From Bacteroidetes bacterium RIFCSPLOWO2_12_FULL_37_12 (lineage in GTDB: Bacteria; Bacteroidota; Bacteroidia; 2-12-FULL-37-12), in assembly GCA_001769655.1 (NCBI GenBank), contig MEPC01000034.1, positions 128,174 to 192,173 on the forward strand: DNA of 64,000 nucleotides, read 5' to 3'. Within the stretch, counting starts at the first letter, position 1; each line of letters starts with the position of its first letter. The notes under the pieces are model-generated. The model saw only the letters and a program-made list of their open reading frames with translations. It had not been told where the DNA came from and made no database searches. Shown here one piece after another: positions 19,575 through 29,045 of the stretch. The translations under genes were made by a program, and so were the position numbers.

Positions 19575-19949
19575 ATGAAATACCTTATTAAAAAATTATA
19601 TAGCAATATGTTCAAAAAATTTCTTTCAGGTTCCACGTTGATAGAGGCACTGATTTCCATGACTTTGATTACGATAGGTTTTGTAACCGGTATGATGGTT
19701 TTCTTAAATGTAACCGGTGGAAAAAATACTGAAAGATTATTTCTACTCAAAAACGAAATGGAACTTGTCAGTGTACATATTAAAAAAGATCAAAAATTCA
19801 TTAACGAACAGATCAATTTTGATGAGGGCTTGATTCTTGTGGAATTCATGGATTATTCAAAATACCTGAAAAAGATGAAAATAAGCGGCTATAATGCCGA
19901 TAAAAAACTCTTACTTGAATGGAACGAACTTTTACTACATTCCGATTGA
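19575..19949 (+). CDS. Prepilin-type N-terminal methylation protein
   Basis: FLSG-STLIEALISMTLITIGFVTGMMVFL; type III signal with Glu at +5. Confidence 0.7.
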   Translation: MKYLIKKLYSNMFKKFLSGSTLIEALISMTLITIGFVTGMMVFLNVTGGKNTERLFLLKNEMELVSVHIKKDQKFINEQINFDEGLILVEFMDYSKYLKKMKISGYNADKKLLLEWNELLLHSD

Positions 19950-20416
19950 GATCTTTTACGCTCGTAGAGGTATTGATTGTACTTGTGCTTTGCGGAATTA
20001 TCGTTGGCACTTCCGGATTTTTATTGATAGTTTTTAATCGCCAGTTTGAAAAATTTCAACATAAAAGCAACGTGTTAAGCGAGCTGATCCTTTTAGACAG
20101 ATTGCTTAATGAGGATTTTTCTACCGGTTATAATATAGATATTTCTAATGATAAAAAGATACAAATCATGAAACAAAAAGATACGGTAACATATCATTTT
20201 GGAAAGAATTTTGTTGTCAGAAATCAAAATTTTTCTACCGATATGTTTAAGATAGAAACTATTAATTTTAGTTTTGGAGTTGTTGCCGAAGAAAACAAAC
20301 AGAAGGTTATTTTTCAGGAGCTAATATTTACTATTGCCTATAATGGCATAGCAAGAAATTTTAAGTATATAAAGAAATATGATGCTTTCATCGCTTTAAA
20401 GCCAGGAAAGGAATAA
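19919..20416 (+). CDS. Prepilin-type protein (minor pseudopilin-like)
   Basis: RLRS-FTLVEVLIVLVLCGIIVGTSGFLLIVF; overlaps the previous ORF by 31 nt. Confidence 0.7.
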   Translation: MERTFTTFRLRSFTLVEVLIVLVLCGIIVGTSGFLLIVFNRQFEKFQHKSNVLSELILLDRLLNEDFSTGYNIDISNDKKIQIMKQKDTVTYHFGKNFVVRNQNFSTDMFKIETINFSFGVVAEENKQKVIFQELIFTIAYNGIARNFKYIKKYDAFIALKPGKE

Positions 20417-20503
20417 TGCGGAATTAATCTCATTAAAAAAAGAGCATATAAATCCCTTAGGATAATTATCCAAGGGGGTAAATCAAATTAATCATAATAT
20501 AAA

Positions 20504-21043
20504 ATGCAGGTATTGATTTGGTTAACACTCACGGTAGCAGGGTATATTGTCTGGCAGGATTTTAAATACCGCTATGTTTCTATTTTGAGCTTTGTGTTGA
20601 TTTTTGTTTTGTTAATGGCGCGTGGAGTTATGATATACTCATTTCATGAAAACTTAAATTTTTTCTTGATAAATGCCTGCTTTATAACTTTTCAACTTAT
20701 TTTTTTAACCCTGTATTTAACATTAAAAAACAAAAGAGTAGTTCTGATTACCCGCAATCATCTTGGAGCGGGAGATATTGTCATGCTGTATGTTATATGC
20801 TTGCTGGCAGAGCCAATAATATTTATTTTGTTTTATTTATTTATTCTTATAATGTCGCTTATATACTCATTTGCTTTTAAAGTTGCAGGAACGTATCATA
20901 AGGATGATAACAAAAAAGAATTTTCTATTCCATTAGCAGGTATATTTTCTTTAGCGACAGGAATGTATTTGATATTTTTCGATTTATGGAATTACGATCC
21001 ATTTGTTTTGCTTTCTGTTTTGAACAAGCTTAGAATTTTGTAA
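20504..21043 (+). CDS. A24-type prepilin peptidase, short form lacking the methylase domain
   Basis: WQDFKYRYVSI and NHLGAGDIVMLYVICLL (GxGD motif); TM-rich, 179 aa. Confidence 0.75.
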   Translation: MQVLIWLTLTVAGYIVWQDFKYRYVSILSFVLIFVLLMARGVMIYSFHENLNFFLINACFITFQLIFLTLYLTLKNKRVVLITRNHLGAGDIVMLYVICLLAEPIIFILFYLFILIMSLIYSFAFKVAGTYHKDDNKKEFSIPLAGIFSLATGMYLIFFDLWNYDPFVLLSVLNKLRIL

Positions 21044-21085
21044 CTATGAAAATAATAAATTCAAGGTTGGAGCAAAAGTTTTTGA

Positions 21086-22255
21086 TTAAAAAAACTGACT
21101 GCTCAGTTTAAATAAAGGTAAGTACATTGCCACCAGAATTATTCCAACAGAAATACCTAAAAAGATAATGAGTAAGGGCTCTAATAAAGTATTGATGATT
21201 CCAATTTGATAATCCGCTTCGTCAGAATATTGCTTTGCGATTTTACCAAAAAACGTATCCAGCTGGTTGACTTCTTCCCCGATTTTAACTATAGAAATCA
21301 ACCTCAATTCATAAATATCAAACGCCGACATAGCTTTATGAAGGGGTTTTCCCGTGATAATATCTTTACTGATCGGTTTAAGAGTACTGGTTATAGGGTA
21401 ATAAGTCATCATGCTTTTGGCGAGATCAAGCGCTGTGACCAGCGGCACCTTTGAACCCAACAGCAACTTCATGGCTTGACAAAAACGTGCAATATAAATT
21501 TTTTTAACTAAGATACCGATCAAGGGGATTTTTAAAACTAACAAGGAACTGAACTGCCTGAACCATCTTTTCTTCTTCTGTGACAATATAGTGACTCCGC
21601 CTGCAAGCATCAGAAAAATAATGTAAAGAAGATAATTTGAAAAAACATCAGATATATTGATAATTAGCTTTGTAAGATAAGGTAACTCAACTTTTGATCT
21701 GTTAAAAACATCTACAAACATAGGGACGATGTATCTCAGCATAAAAATTACACTTCCGGCGGCTGTGCAAATTACGATAAGCGGGTAACTGATAGCGCTG
21801 TAAAATTGCCGACGGAGGGCAATTCTTTTAGTGTAATATTCAAGCAGTTGATTCAATACAGGAATTAATTTTCCGCTTTCTTCCGCAATTTTTATACTGT
21901 TGACTTCGTAAAAAGTAAACTTTTGCGACCTTAAAAATGCTTGTGACAAACTCCTTCCCGTTATGATATCCTGTAGTATTTCATTGCACATTTTTTTGTC
22001 GTTTGAATTTTTCTGGTTCTGGATAATCATTTCTAAAGTAGTTTTTAAATCAACCCCTGCATTCAACATGGTGTAAAGCTCGCTGTAAAATGATTCCTTT
22101 TTCTTGTCGCCAGGCAGACGTTCCGGAAAAAAAGATTCAATTTTACGCAAAACATCCTGGAGGTCTAACCATACACGGTCTTTCCGGTCAATTCGTTCAT
22201 GGGAGTTCTCCCTCACTTTTTTTACCTGACTACGATTAATGATTACCTCTTTCAT
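21086..22255 (-). CDS. Type II secretion/type IV pilus inner membrane protein F (GspF/PilC family)
   Basis: FYSELYTMLNAGVDLKTTLEMI..., YYTKRIALRRQFYSAISYPLIVI, KLLLGSKVPLVTALDLAKSMM, C-terminal LLEPLLIIFLGISVGIILVAMYLPLFKL. Confidence 0.9.
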   Translation of the reverse strand: MKEVIINRSQVKKVRENSHERIDRKDRVWLDLQDVLRKIESFFPERLPGDKKKESFYSELYTMLNAGVDLKTTLEMIIQNQKNSNDKKMCNEILQDIITGRSLSQAFLRSQKFTFYEVNSIKIAEESGKLIPVLNQLLEYYTKRIALRRQFYSAISYPLIVICTAAGSVIFMLRYIVPMFVDVFNRSKVELPYLTKLIINISDVFSNYLLYIIFLMLAGGVTILSQKKKRWFRQFSSLLVLKIPLIGILVKKIYIARFCQAMKLLLGSKVPLVTALDLAKSMMTYYPITSTLKPISKDIITGKPLHKAMSAFDIYELRLISIVKIGEEVNQLDTFFGKIAKQYSDEADYQIGIINTLLEPLLIIFLGISVGIILVAMYLPLFKLSSQFF

Positions 22256-22380
22256 GTTTTCAAATTTTTTTATACTTTGTGATAGATAGTTTTGTGAATA
22301 GTATAAGTAATTAGAAATTATTCATTCCCTAATTTCGTTTTTTAAAATCGCAAAACCTGGCTTCATTCAGGATAGCATTT

Positions 22381-23805
22381 TCATGCACAAATCAAAGAAT
22401 AAATTTCCTCAAGTGATGTGCTTCCTGACACTACAAGTTCAAGTGCATTCTCAGACAAAACCTTTATACCTTTCAGCGTTGTATAATCGGAAATATCTGT
22501 TTCCTTTCTCTTGATTTTTTCTGCTAATTCTTCATCAACGGGTAATACCTCAAATATGGCTTTTCTTCCCCTGTATCCGGTATAGAAACAATTATCACAT
22601 CCTTTGGCAAGATAATGTTCCAACACTCCCTTTTCCAACCATTGAGTATAAGCGAAGTCGGAAGTATCAAGCTTCTTTTTTATTTTACAATGAGGGCATA
22701 ATAATCTGACAAGTCGTTGTGCAACAGAAAGGTTTAAGGTGGATGCGATTAAAAAGGGCTCTATCCCCATGTCTATCAACCGGGTTATTGTTCCCCAGGC
22801 AGAGTTGGTATGTATAGTTGAAAGTAAAAGATGCCCAGTTAACGATGCCCGAATAGCCATAGAAGCGGTTTCTTGATCACGAATTTCTCCAAGCATAATG
22901 ATGTCAGGATCTTGCCGCAAAAAAGTTCTTAACGCCGCACTGAAAGTTAGTCCGATGTCTTCTTTTAACTGAACCTGGTTTACTCCTTCCATGGTGTATT
23001 CTATAGGATCTTCTATAGTCAGAATATTTCTCGTCGTTTTATTCAATTCATTGATAGTTGCATATAGCGTAGTTGTCTTGCCCGAGCCGGTAGGTCCCGA
23101 TATTAATACAATTCCATGAGGTTTAAAAATCCCATTTTTATAATTAATATGGTCCTGCTTTGAAAACCCAAGTGAATCAAGATGAACCAAGTGGGGCTCT
23201 TTTGTAAGGAGGCGAAGCACTGCTTTTTCTCCGAATCGGGTAGGTAAAACAGAAACCCTGACATCAATCTTTTCTCCGTTGTCTTCAAAAGAAATACGTC
23301 CATCCTGCGGCAATCTTTTTTCAGAAATATCAAGATTTGATTTGATTTTGATTTGATTGATTAAAGAAAGATAATCGTTGTTGTCAATAGTAAACCTTTC
23401 AACAAGTAAACCATCTATCCTAAGCCGGACTCTGTTGCCACTCTCGTAAACTTCAAAATGTATGTCTGAACAGCCATTTTGTTTAGCTTCATTTAAAAGC
23501 AAAAGCAAAAAATTATCGGTTTCATCTTTCGAATTAAGACGGGTATGTGATACTCCGGCATACTTATTTTTTCTGTAGAACTTTCCCAGCGTCTTTTCTA
23601 TCATGTGTTTTTCTGCAGGTTCGAGCAATATCCTGAAACCCAATACCATTTCAAGCTCGTTGATTAACTCATTGCTTATATGAGTTTTTTCAGCGTAGAA
23701 ACATACCGTATTGTTTTTTTTTGACTTTGGAATTATTTGATAATTCCACGCATGCTCCGGAGATATGATCTGCAAGAGGTCAACCGGAAGATCAATGAAA
23801 TCCAT
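22381..23805 (-). CDS. Type II secretion/type IV pilus assembly ATPase (GspE/PilB family)
   Basis: SGPTGSGKTTTLYATINELN, LTIEDPIEYTMEGVNQVQLKEDIGLTFSAALRTFLRQDPDIIMLGEIRDQETASMAIRASLTGHLLLSTIHTNSA, CPHC...CDNC zinc motif. Confidence 0.95.
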   Translation of the reverse strand: MDFIDLPVDLLQIISPEHAWNYQIIPKSKKNNTVCFYAEKTHISNELINELEMVLGFRILLEPAEKHMIEKTLGKFYRKNKYAGVSHTRLNSKDETDNFLLLLLNEAKQNGCSDIHFEVYESGNRVRLRIDGLLVERFTIDNNDYLSLINQIKIKSNLDISEKRLPQDGRISFEDNGEKIDVRVSVLPTRFGEKAVLRLLTKEPHLVHLDSLGFSKQDHINYKNGIFKPHGIVLISGPTGSGKTTTLYATINELNKTTRNILTIEDPIEYTMEGVNQVQLKEDIGLTFSAALRTFLRQDPDIIMLGEIRDQETASMAIRASLTGHLLLSTIHTNSAWGTITRLIDMGIEPFLIASTLNLSVAQRLVRLLCPHCKIKKKLDTSDFAYTQWLEKGVLEHYLAKGCDNCFYTGYRGRKAIFEVLPVDEELAEKIKRKETDISDYTTLKGIKVLSENALELVVSGSTSLEEIYSLICA

Positions 23806-23849
23806 GTTTGAATCAATTTGAATTATTAATTAAGAAAGAAATTTAAGTG

Positions 23850-24293
23850 TTAGTCCTTAACTTTTTCCACAAGATTTTTTTCTTGGTCAATTTCCCAAAC
23901 ATTATATACCCCGTCCCCATCAAAATCTGTTATGGAGGTAGCACGGGCAAGAAAGGTTCTATTTGTGGCATTGATGATTTCTATTTTATAGTTTGCCTGT
24001 CCGGATTCACCCTCTGAAACAAGTTTTTCCTGGATAAAATCCAAATCGGCTAAGCTTGCAGAATATTTTGAGTTTGAATAAAAATAATTTTTCTCAAGGG
24101 TATATAAATGGTTCAGTTGTAGCTTTGCTTCTGTGGTTTTTGCCTTGGTTATGAGTGGTAAAAGATTAGGTAAAGCAAGGAGGATGAGAATACCTATAAT
24201 GGCTAAAACTACCAGTAGTTCAGTCAAGGTAAACCCAGGAAGTTTTTTTTTTAAAAAACTTATACGTTTGAGAAAGAGGTTAAAATTTTTCAT
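23850..24293 (-). CDS. Major pilin/pseudopilin-like protein (GspG/PilE type)
   Basis: KKKLPG-FTLTELLVVLAIIGILILLALPNLLPLITKAKTTEAKLQLNHLYTLEKNYFYSNSKYS. Confidence 0.85.
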   Translation of the reverse strand: MKNFNLFLKRISFLKKKLPGFTLTELLVVLAIIGILILLALPNLLPLITKAKTTEAKLQLNHLYTLEKNYFYSNSKYSASLADLDFIQEKLVSEGESGQANYKIEIINATNRTFLARATSITDFDGDGVYNVWEIDQEKNLVEKVKD

Positions 24294-24518
24294 GAGCTAT
24301 TTGTATAAAGATGTTGTTCGGTTGATTACACGAAAGATATTAAAACTATCCGTTTATAAAGATGTTAAAATGCATTAGGGGTGGTAAATATACTACTTAT
24401 TTTATTGAAAAATAAGTGAACTACGAATTCATCCGATCGTAGCCCCTTATTGCATCCTATTATTTCCATTATAAAAATATGTATTTTTGATTACAGAATC
24501 CATAATAATATCAAAAAA

Positions 24519-25763
24519 ATGTTAAAATCAAGCACATTACTATATAGTATTGCAATTCTTTTAATATGCGGGATGATTATATTTTCTTTAATCTTATTGG
24601 CTTTTTATCACCGGCAGGATTTTTATGAAAATTATAACAGACAAATTGTTTTGAAAAATCTGGAATCAGGGGTAAATTTATTGCTATCTGACGATATATG
24701 GAATTCGCAGGAAGATACCCTTAGCGTTGACCTCTTTAATGAGGGGAAGGATTCGGCGATATTAAAAAAAAGAATGTGGGGCTTATATAAACTTGGGATG
24801 GTGACTTCTTTCAGAGGTAAAATAAATTATACAAAGGTTTTTCTTGCGGGATCCCAGGCTGGAAAGTATGCCCTTTATCTTGCCAATCAAAATACGCCGC
24901 TTTCTTTAAGTGGATTGACCTCCATTGTCGGGGATGTATTTATTCCAAAAAGAGGCGTTAAACAGGCATATATTGAGGGGAAAAGTTTTGAAGGAAACAA
25001 ACTGATTAATGGCGCCATTTCTGAAAGTGAGACAGAAATACCCCGTTTAAGTGAAAAACTGATAGAAATAAATCACAAAATTATTAATAACGAATATTTT
25101 ATAAATATATCCGAACAGCAATTACCCAATCGTGCCGGTACTATTATAAACTCTTTTTTACATCTGCCTTTATTATATCGTCATGAAGGCGAAGTGATAT
25201 TGAAAAACATCGTTGTAAGAGGAAATATTATCATCCAGTCATCCGATTCAATATATGTTGATTCATCGGCTGTTCTTGAAGATGTATGGCTGATTGCGCC
25301 TGTGGTTAGAATTGGAAATTCTTTTTCAGGTTCGGTTCAGATATATGCAACAAATAAAATTATCATTGATGAAAAATCGAAATTGAATTATCCGTCAAGT
25401 TTGTGTCTTATTGTAAACGAAGTTAATAAAACGGAAAAAGAAATTGTTTTAAAGCGGGACGTTGTTTTTGACGGGACGTTGCTTGCTTATTCTGACCAAC
25501 AACAATTAATTCCTCCTTCGGTGTCACTTGAAAAAGGATGTATGTTTTCCGGATATATTTATGTCAACGGTCAGGCAGACATCAAAGGTTCGGTTTCCGG
25601 AACCGTAATTTGCAGTAAAATAATTTTAAAGACCTCTGCTTCGGTTTATGAAAATCATTTACTTGATGCGATTATTGACAGAGGAAAACTTTCGCCTGAT
25701 TTTATTGTCTGTCCGCTTATGATAAATTCCGGAAAGCCCCAGATAGTAAAATGGATGCAATGA
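24519..25763 (+). CDS. Single-TM protein with bactofilin/polymer-forming-like beta repeats in the pilus cluster
   Basis: MLKSSTLLYSIAILLICGMIIFSLILLAFYHRQDF N-terminus; repeated short beta segments (EGEVILKNIVVRGNIIIQSSDSIYVDSSAVLEDVWLIAPVVRIGNSFSGSVQIYATNKIIID; GYIYVNGQADIKGSVSGTVICSKIILKTSASVYEN). Confidence 0.5.
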   Translation: MLKSSTLLYSIAILLICGMIIFSLILLAFYHRQDFYENYNRQIVLKNLESGVNLLLSDDIWNSQEDTLSVDLFNEGKDSAILKKRMWGLYKLGMVTSFRGKINYTKVFLAGSQAGKYALYLANQNTPLSLSGLTSIVGDVFIPKRGVKQAYIEGKSFEGNKLINGAISESETEIPRLSEKLIEINHKIINNEYFINISEQQLPNRAGTIINSFLHLPLLYRHEGEVILKNIVVRGNIIIQSSDSIYVDSSAVLEDVWLIAPVVRIGNSFSGSVQIYATNKIIIDEKSKLNYPSSLCLIVNEVNKTEKEIVLKRDVVFDGTLLAYSDQQQLIPPSVSLEKGCMFSGYIYVNGQADIKGSVSGTVICSKIILKTSASVYENHLLDAIIDRGKLSPDFIVCPLMINSGKPQIVKWMQ

Positions 25764-25939
25764 TGTAAATAATACCGTTTACAATCTTACATATAAATTC
25801 ATTTTACATAAACCAAAAAAATCGTTGTCTAAAGCCGAACTATATTTCATACAGTAACCACGACCTAATGGTTGTGACTATCATAAACTCTCATTGACAA
25901 TGGGTTTTACTCAAAAAGATTTTTAGAAGAAATTTATCT

Positions 25940-27187
25940 TCAATATTTTATTAAAAGGTTGAATTTATTGACTTTCTCCTCTTTGTCCTGCATAAAATTC
26001 AGCAGTTCTACTGATTTTACCCATTCGGAGTTTGAAAGAGATTTCTGCCAATCATTTATATCACGAGGATTAAAACAGGTGCCATAAACAATAATGGTGT
26101 TATAGTCAAAGGTTAAATTACTTTTCCCTTCCTCATATTTCTTATTTACAGGATTAATTTCCATTGAGGTAAGGATTAAAGTCGGGGACATACTTTTTGC
26201 CAGCCTGTCGGAATAAAAGGATACCATGGAAGGATTCCCCCATCCTGAATTTTCAATAAAGCGTTTTCGCTCTTCCACTTTTGCTTTGGCGTAATTAGTA
26301 TGATCCAACTGTGATTGAAAAAAATTATTTTTATTAATAAGCTCAGATTTTTGCCGGTCATAGTAATCCAAAAACAAAAAATTAATGAGCAATAAGACCA
26401 AAAAGAAAGCTAAAATTCCTATACCGGTTTTGCGAAATATCTGCGCATTTTCATATTCTTCCCTGTTAAGCAGAACCCTGCCTGAAGAGATGGAAATATC
26501 AAGTCCTGTTTCGTTACCGAATAAAATCTGAATCGCGGCTCCATAAGAGGGCAGTTGCCTTGAATCTAATTCTTCATTGCCGATTTTGTAAGACGTTTGG
26601 ATTTTTGCATCCACAGGGATCGTGATAACCTGATGTAGCTTGGAACCACGGAAAGATAACATAACTCCGGCGTGGGCAAAAGACACCTGTTGTAACGCTT
26701 GCTGGGTTTCTGCCCCATGAGTAAAAATAAACTGTTGAATAACGAAAGGTCCCAAACTGATTTGAATTATTTTTAAACCCAACTCGCTGAATTTTTGCAG
26801 AATCTGTGTTACGAGCGATTTTCTGATCACGGCAATTACCTGTTTGCCATCAGATGCGTCGGTTTTTTGAAGATAATAATCATGAATGGAAACTTTGGGT
26901 AGCACCTGGTTTAATATTTGTTGGTCGTCTAATCCTTCCGTGCCAAGTTCCCTGAACATAATTCCCTTTCCGTTGATTACTAATGAAACAGGGGTAGATT
27001 TGTGAATAATTTCTGTAAATTTATCTGCCGGTATTAAATCATTACTTGTAAAAATAGTAGATAATACCGTCTTGCTGTATTTTAAAATAGAAACATAACC
27101 CTCCATGTTTCCATCTTGCCCAATGTAAAGCTCCACTCCCGCGACTTTAGGATATAATTGCAACAGGTTGCGTAGTTTCTCTAACAT
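25940..27187 (-). CDS. PilM/PilN-like (GspL-like) fusion protein
   Basis: N-terminal actin-like PilM-type region (VAGVELYIGQDGNMEGYVSILKYSKTV..), one TM (GIGILAFFLVLLLINFLFLDYY), PilN-type periplasmic C-terminus; position in secretin operon. Confidence 0.6.
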   Translation of the reverse strand: MLEKLRNLLQLYPKVAGVELYIGQDGNMEGYVSILKYSKTVLSTIFTSNDLIPADKFTEIIHKSTPVSLVINGKGIMFRELGTEGLDDQQILNQVLPKVSIHDYYLQKTDASDGKQVIAVIRKSLVTQILQKFSELGLKIIQISLGPFVIQQFIFTHGAETQQALQQVSFAHAGVMLSFRGSKLHQVITIPVDAKIQTSYKIGNEELDSRQLPSYGAAIQILFGNETGLDISISSGRVLLNREEYENAQIFRKTGIGILAFFLVLLLINFLFLDYYDRQKSELINKNNFFQSQLDHTNYAKAKVEERKRFIENSGWGNPSMVSFYSDRLAKSMSPTLILTSMEINPVNKKYEEGKSNLTFDYNTIIVYGTCFNPRDINDWQKSLSNSEWVKSVELLNFMQDKEEKVNKFNLLIKY

Positions 27188-27259
27188 ACTAAATTATTAT
27201 TAACGTTCTTTCGTTTAACTGTCGTAGAGCGGGAGATATTGATGTTAAGTGGCATCAGC

Positions 27260-27922
27260 TTATTTTTGTTTTTCAGTTTTCTTCTTTTGTTTTTCGTCTC
27301 GCACTTCTGGTTTTATAGGTTTTTCCCGGGTTACGTTATTATCTATTTGCTTTTTTGGAGTTTTGTTCCGAGTGGGGGAAGATTTTTCTTCCATTAGCAG
27401 AATGCCGTTTTTATATTTTATTTTCTTTATAACTTTCCCTTGGCGATCGTAATCTATCACCCATCCGTTAAGGAGATCGTCCTTAAATTTTTCTTTACGC
27501 AAAAGCGTATGTGTTACATCATAGGTCAAAGAGGCGCCATTTTTCCTGCTATTCCTCCATCTGGCTATTTGCCGGATTTCTCCATTTGAGTGCCACGATT
27601 TCCATATCCCTGTTTTTTTACCTCGATTAAATTTCCCTTTTTGTTTCAGGGAATTATTGAAATAAAATTCCTTGTAAATACCGTGTAACAATTTTCCGTC
27701 ATAATCTCCCCGTGTTGTTTGTATCTTTTCATTGGCTGTCCAATAATATAAAGCATCTTCTTTTCTGAATACAGGCAATTTGCCCATATAAATGTTTGCA
27801 TAAATAGTAATGCTATCCTGATATAACACTATTTCAGATTTCTTCTTCAGGGCATTTTTCTTTTGAGCGCTTGTTGCCGTAACCTGAAAAAACAAGAGGA
27901 ATATAAAAAACCATGCCTTCAT
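27260..27922 (-). CDS. MORN/YwqK-type repeat protein
   Basis: GDYDGKLLHGIYKEFYFNNSLKQKGKFNRGKKTGIWKSWHSNGEIRQIARWRNSRKNGASLTYD; 4-nt overlap with the upstream ORF. Confidence 0.7.
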   Translation of the reverse strand: MKAWFFIFLLFFQVTATSAQKKNALKKKSEIVLYQDSITIYANIYMGKLPVFRKEDALYYWTANEKIQTTRGDYDGKLLHGIYKEFYFNNSLKQKGKFNRGKKTGIWKSWHSNGEIRQIARWRNSRKNGASLTYDVTHTLLRKEKFKDDLLNGWVIDYDRQGKVIKKIKYKNGILLMEEKSSPTRNKTPKKQIDNNVTREKPIKPEVRDEKQKKKTEKQK

Positions 27923-28464
27923 AATTTGTTTCTTATGTTTTGTAGTATAATAGTACAGTATAATTCTGATTTCTTGATTTGATTATTTTTTTTTGCTTCA
28001 AATTTCAATGAACTAATTTTCCCCATTTTTAATTTCCGCTCAAGCTGATAAGCCAGTTCATTGACCGGGTTGAATTCCCCCTGAACAGAAATGCGATAAG
28101 TAAGAACCTCGTAATCGTTTTCTTTTACCAGCTCCGGCTTTGGGAAGTTCGTTAGTGTGAGGTTGTTTTTCTCACATATATCTGCGATAGCCGCTAAAAG
28201 CTGATGGGGATAATCCTCGGAATTATTTATTAAATAGCCGATAGAGCTGTCGTAAACGGCAAGCTGGTTTTCATAATACGCAATCTGGCTACTTGCCGCC
28301 TCTCCCTGCAGACCTATATTTTTCAACTCGTTCACTTCATTTTTTATCTGAAATGTTTTTTTAATAGCATAAAAATATACCAACATAAGAAATAGAAGTG
28401 ATCCCAAAAACATATATTGAATCTTTTTCCGATAGGTCATTTTTTTAAAAATTAAAGGGGGCAT
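27919..28464 (-). CDS. PilO-like protein
   Basis: Single N-terminal TM, coiled segment, small alpha/beta C-terminus (EVLTYRISVQGEFNPVNELAYQLERKLKMGKISSLKFEAKK); operon position. Confidence 0.55.
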   Translation of the reverse strand: MPPLIFKKMTYRKKIQYMFLGSLLFLMLVYFYAIKKTFQIKNEVNELKNIGLQGEAASSQIAYYENQLAVYDSSIGYLINNSEDYPHQLLAAIADICEKNNLTLTNFPKPELVKENDYEVLTYRISVQGEFNPVNELAYQLERKLKMGKISSLKFEAKKNNQIKKSELYCTIILQNIRNKL

Positions 28465-29037
28465 TCATTTAAAATCAGTGTTGGAGATAACCAGTGAATT
28501 TGATTTTTTTGCCCCGTTTCTGTTGATAATAAAGTTCTGATCCTTGTATTTTATAAGCACGGAATCATTGTAAATGGAAATCAGTTGCAATGGTTCCTGA
28601 GATTCACCCGGGCTGAGAATATATCCTTTGTTGTATATATTTAAAATGGCAACTTTCTTGTGCGTGCGTTTGTTCAGGATGTTTCCGTTATAGGAAACAA
28701 AGGAAAGATCAAAATCAATTATTTCTGGTTTTTTTTTAGTTTGAACTTTTACCTTGGGGATTGGGTTATTTTTTACAACCGGCAGCATAATGGGTTCATT
28801 GTTTGATAATTTCTCAGTGGCTTTGTCCAGAAATGGATCCCGAGCTACGCCGATAAGTTGATAGTCGGATAAAATGTTATCGGTTTGTTTTAAAAATGAA
28901 ATGGATGCTGGAGTGTTTTTAGCAGAGGTGGATTTCTCAGGATTAACATACGAAAATATTTTATAAAAAATCATGCCCCAAATCAATACCGAAAGCGGAA
29001 TCAGATAATAAAGCAATTTTTTGTTTTTAATATTCAT
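28465..29037 (-). CDS. PilP/GspC-like periplasmic protein
   Basis: Single TM, linker, C-terminal beta domain (DLSFVSYNGNILNKRTHKKVAILNIYNKGYILSPGESQEPLQLISIYNDSVLIKYKDQNFIINR) like PilP/GspC HR domains. Confidence 0.5.
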   Translation of the reverse strand: MNIKNKKLLYYLIPLSVLIWGMIFYKIFSYVNPEKSTSAKNTPASISFLKQTDNILSDYQLIGVARDPFLDKATEKLSNNEPIMLPVVKNNPIPKVKVQTKKKPEIIDFDLSFVSYNGNILNKRTHKKVAILNIYNKGYILSPGESQEPLQLISIYNDSVLIKYKDQNFIINRNGAKKSNSLVISNTDFK

Positions 29038-29045
29038 TTTTATAA

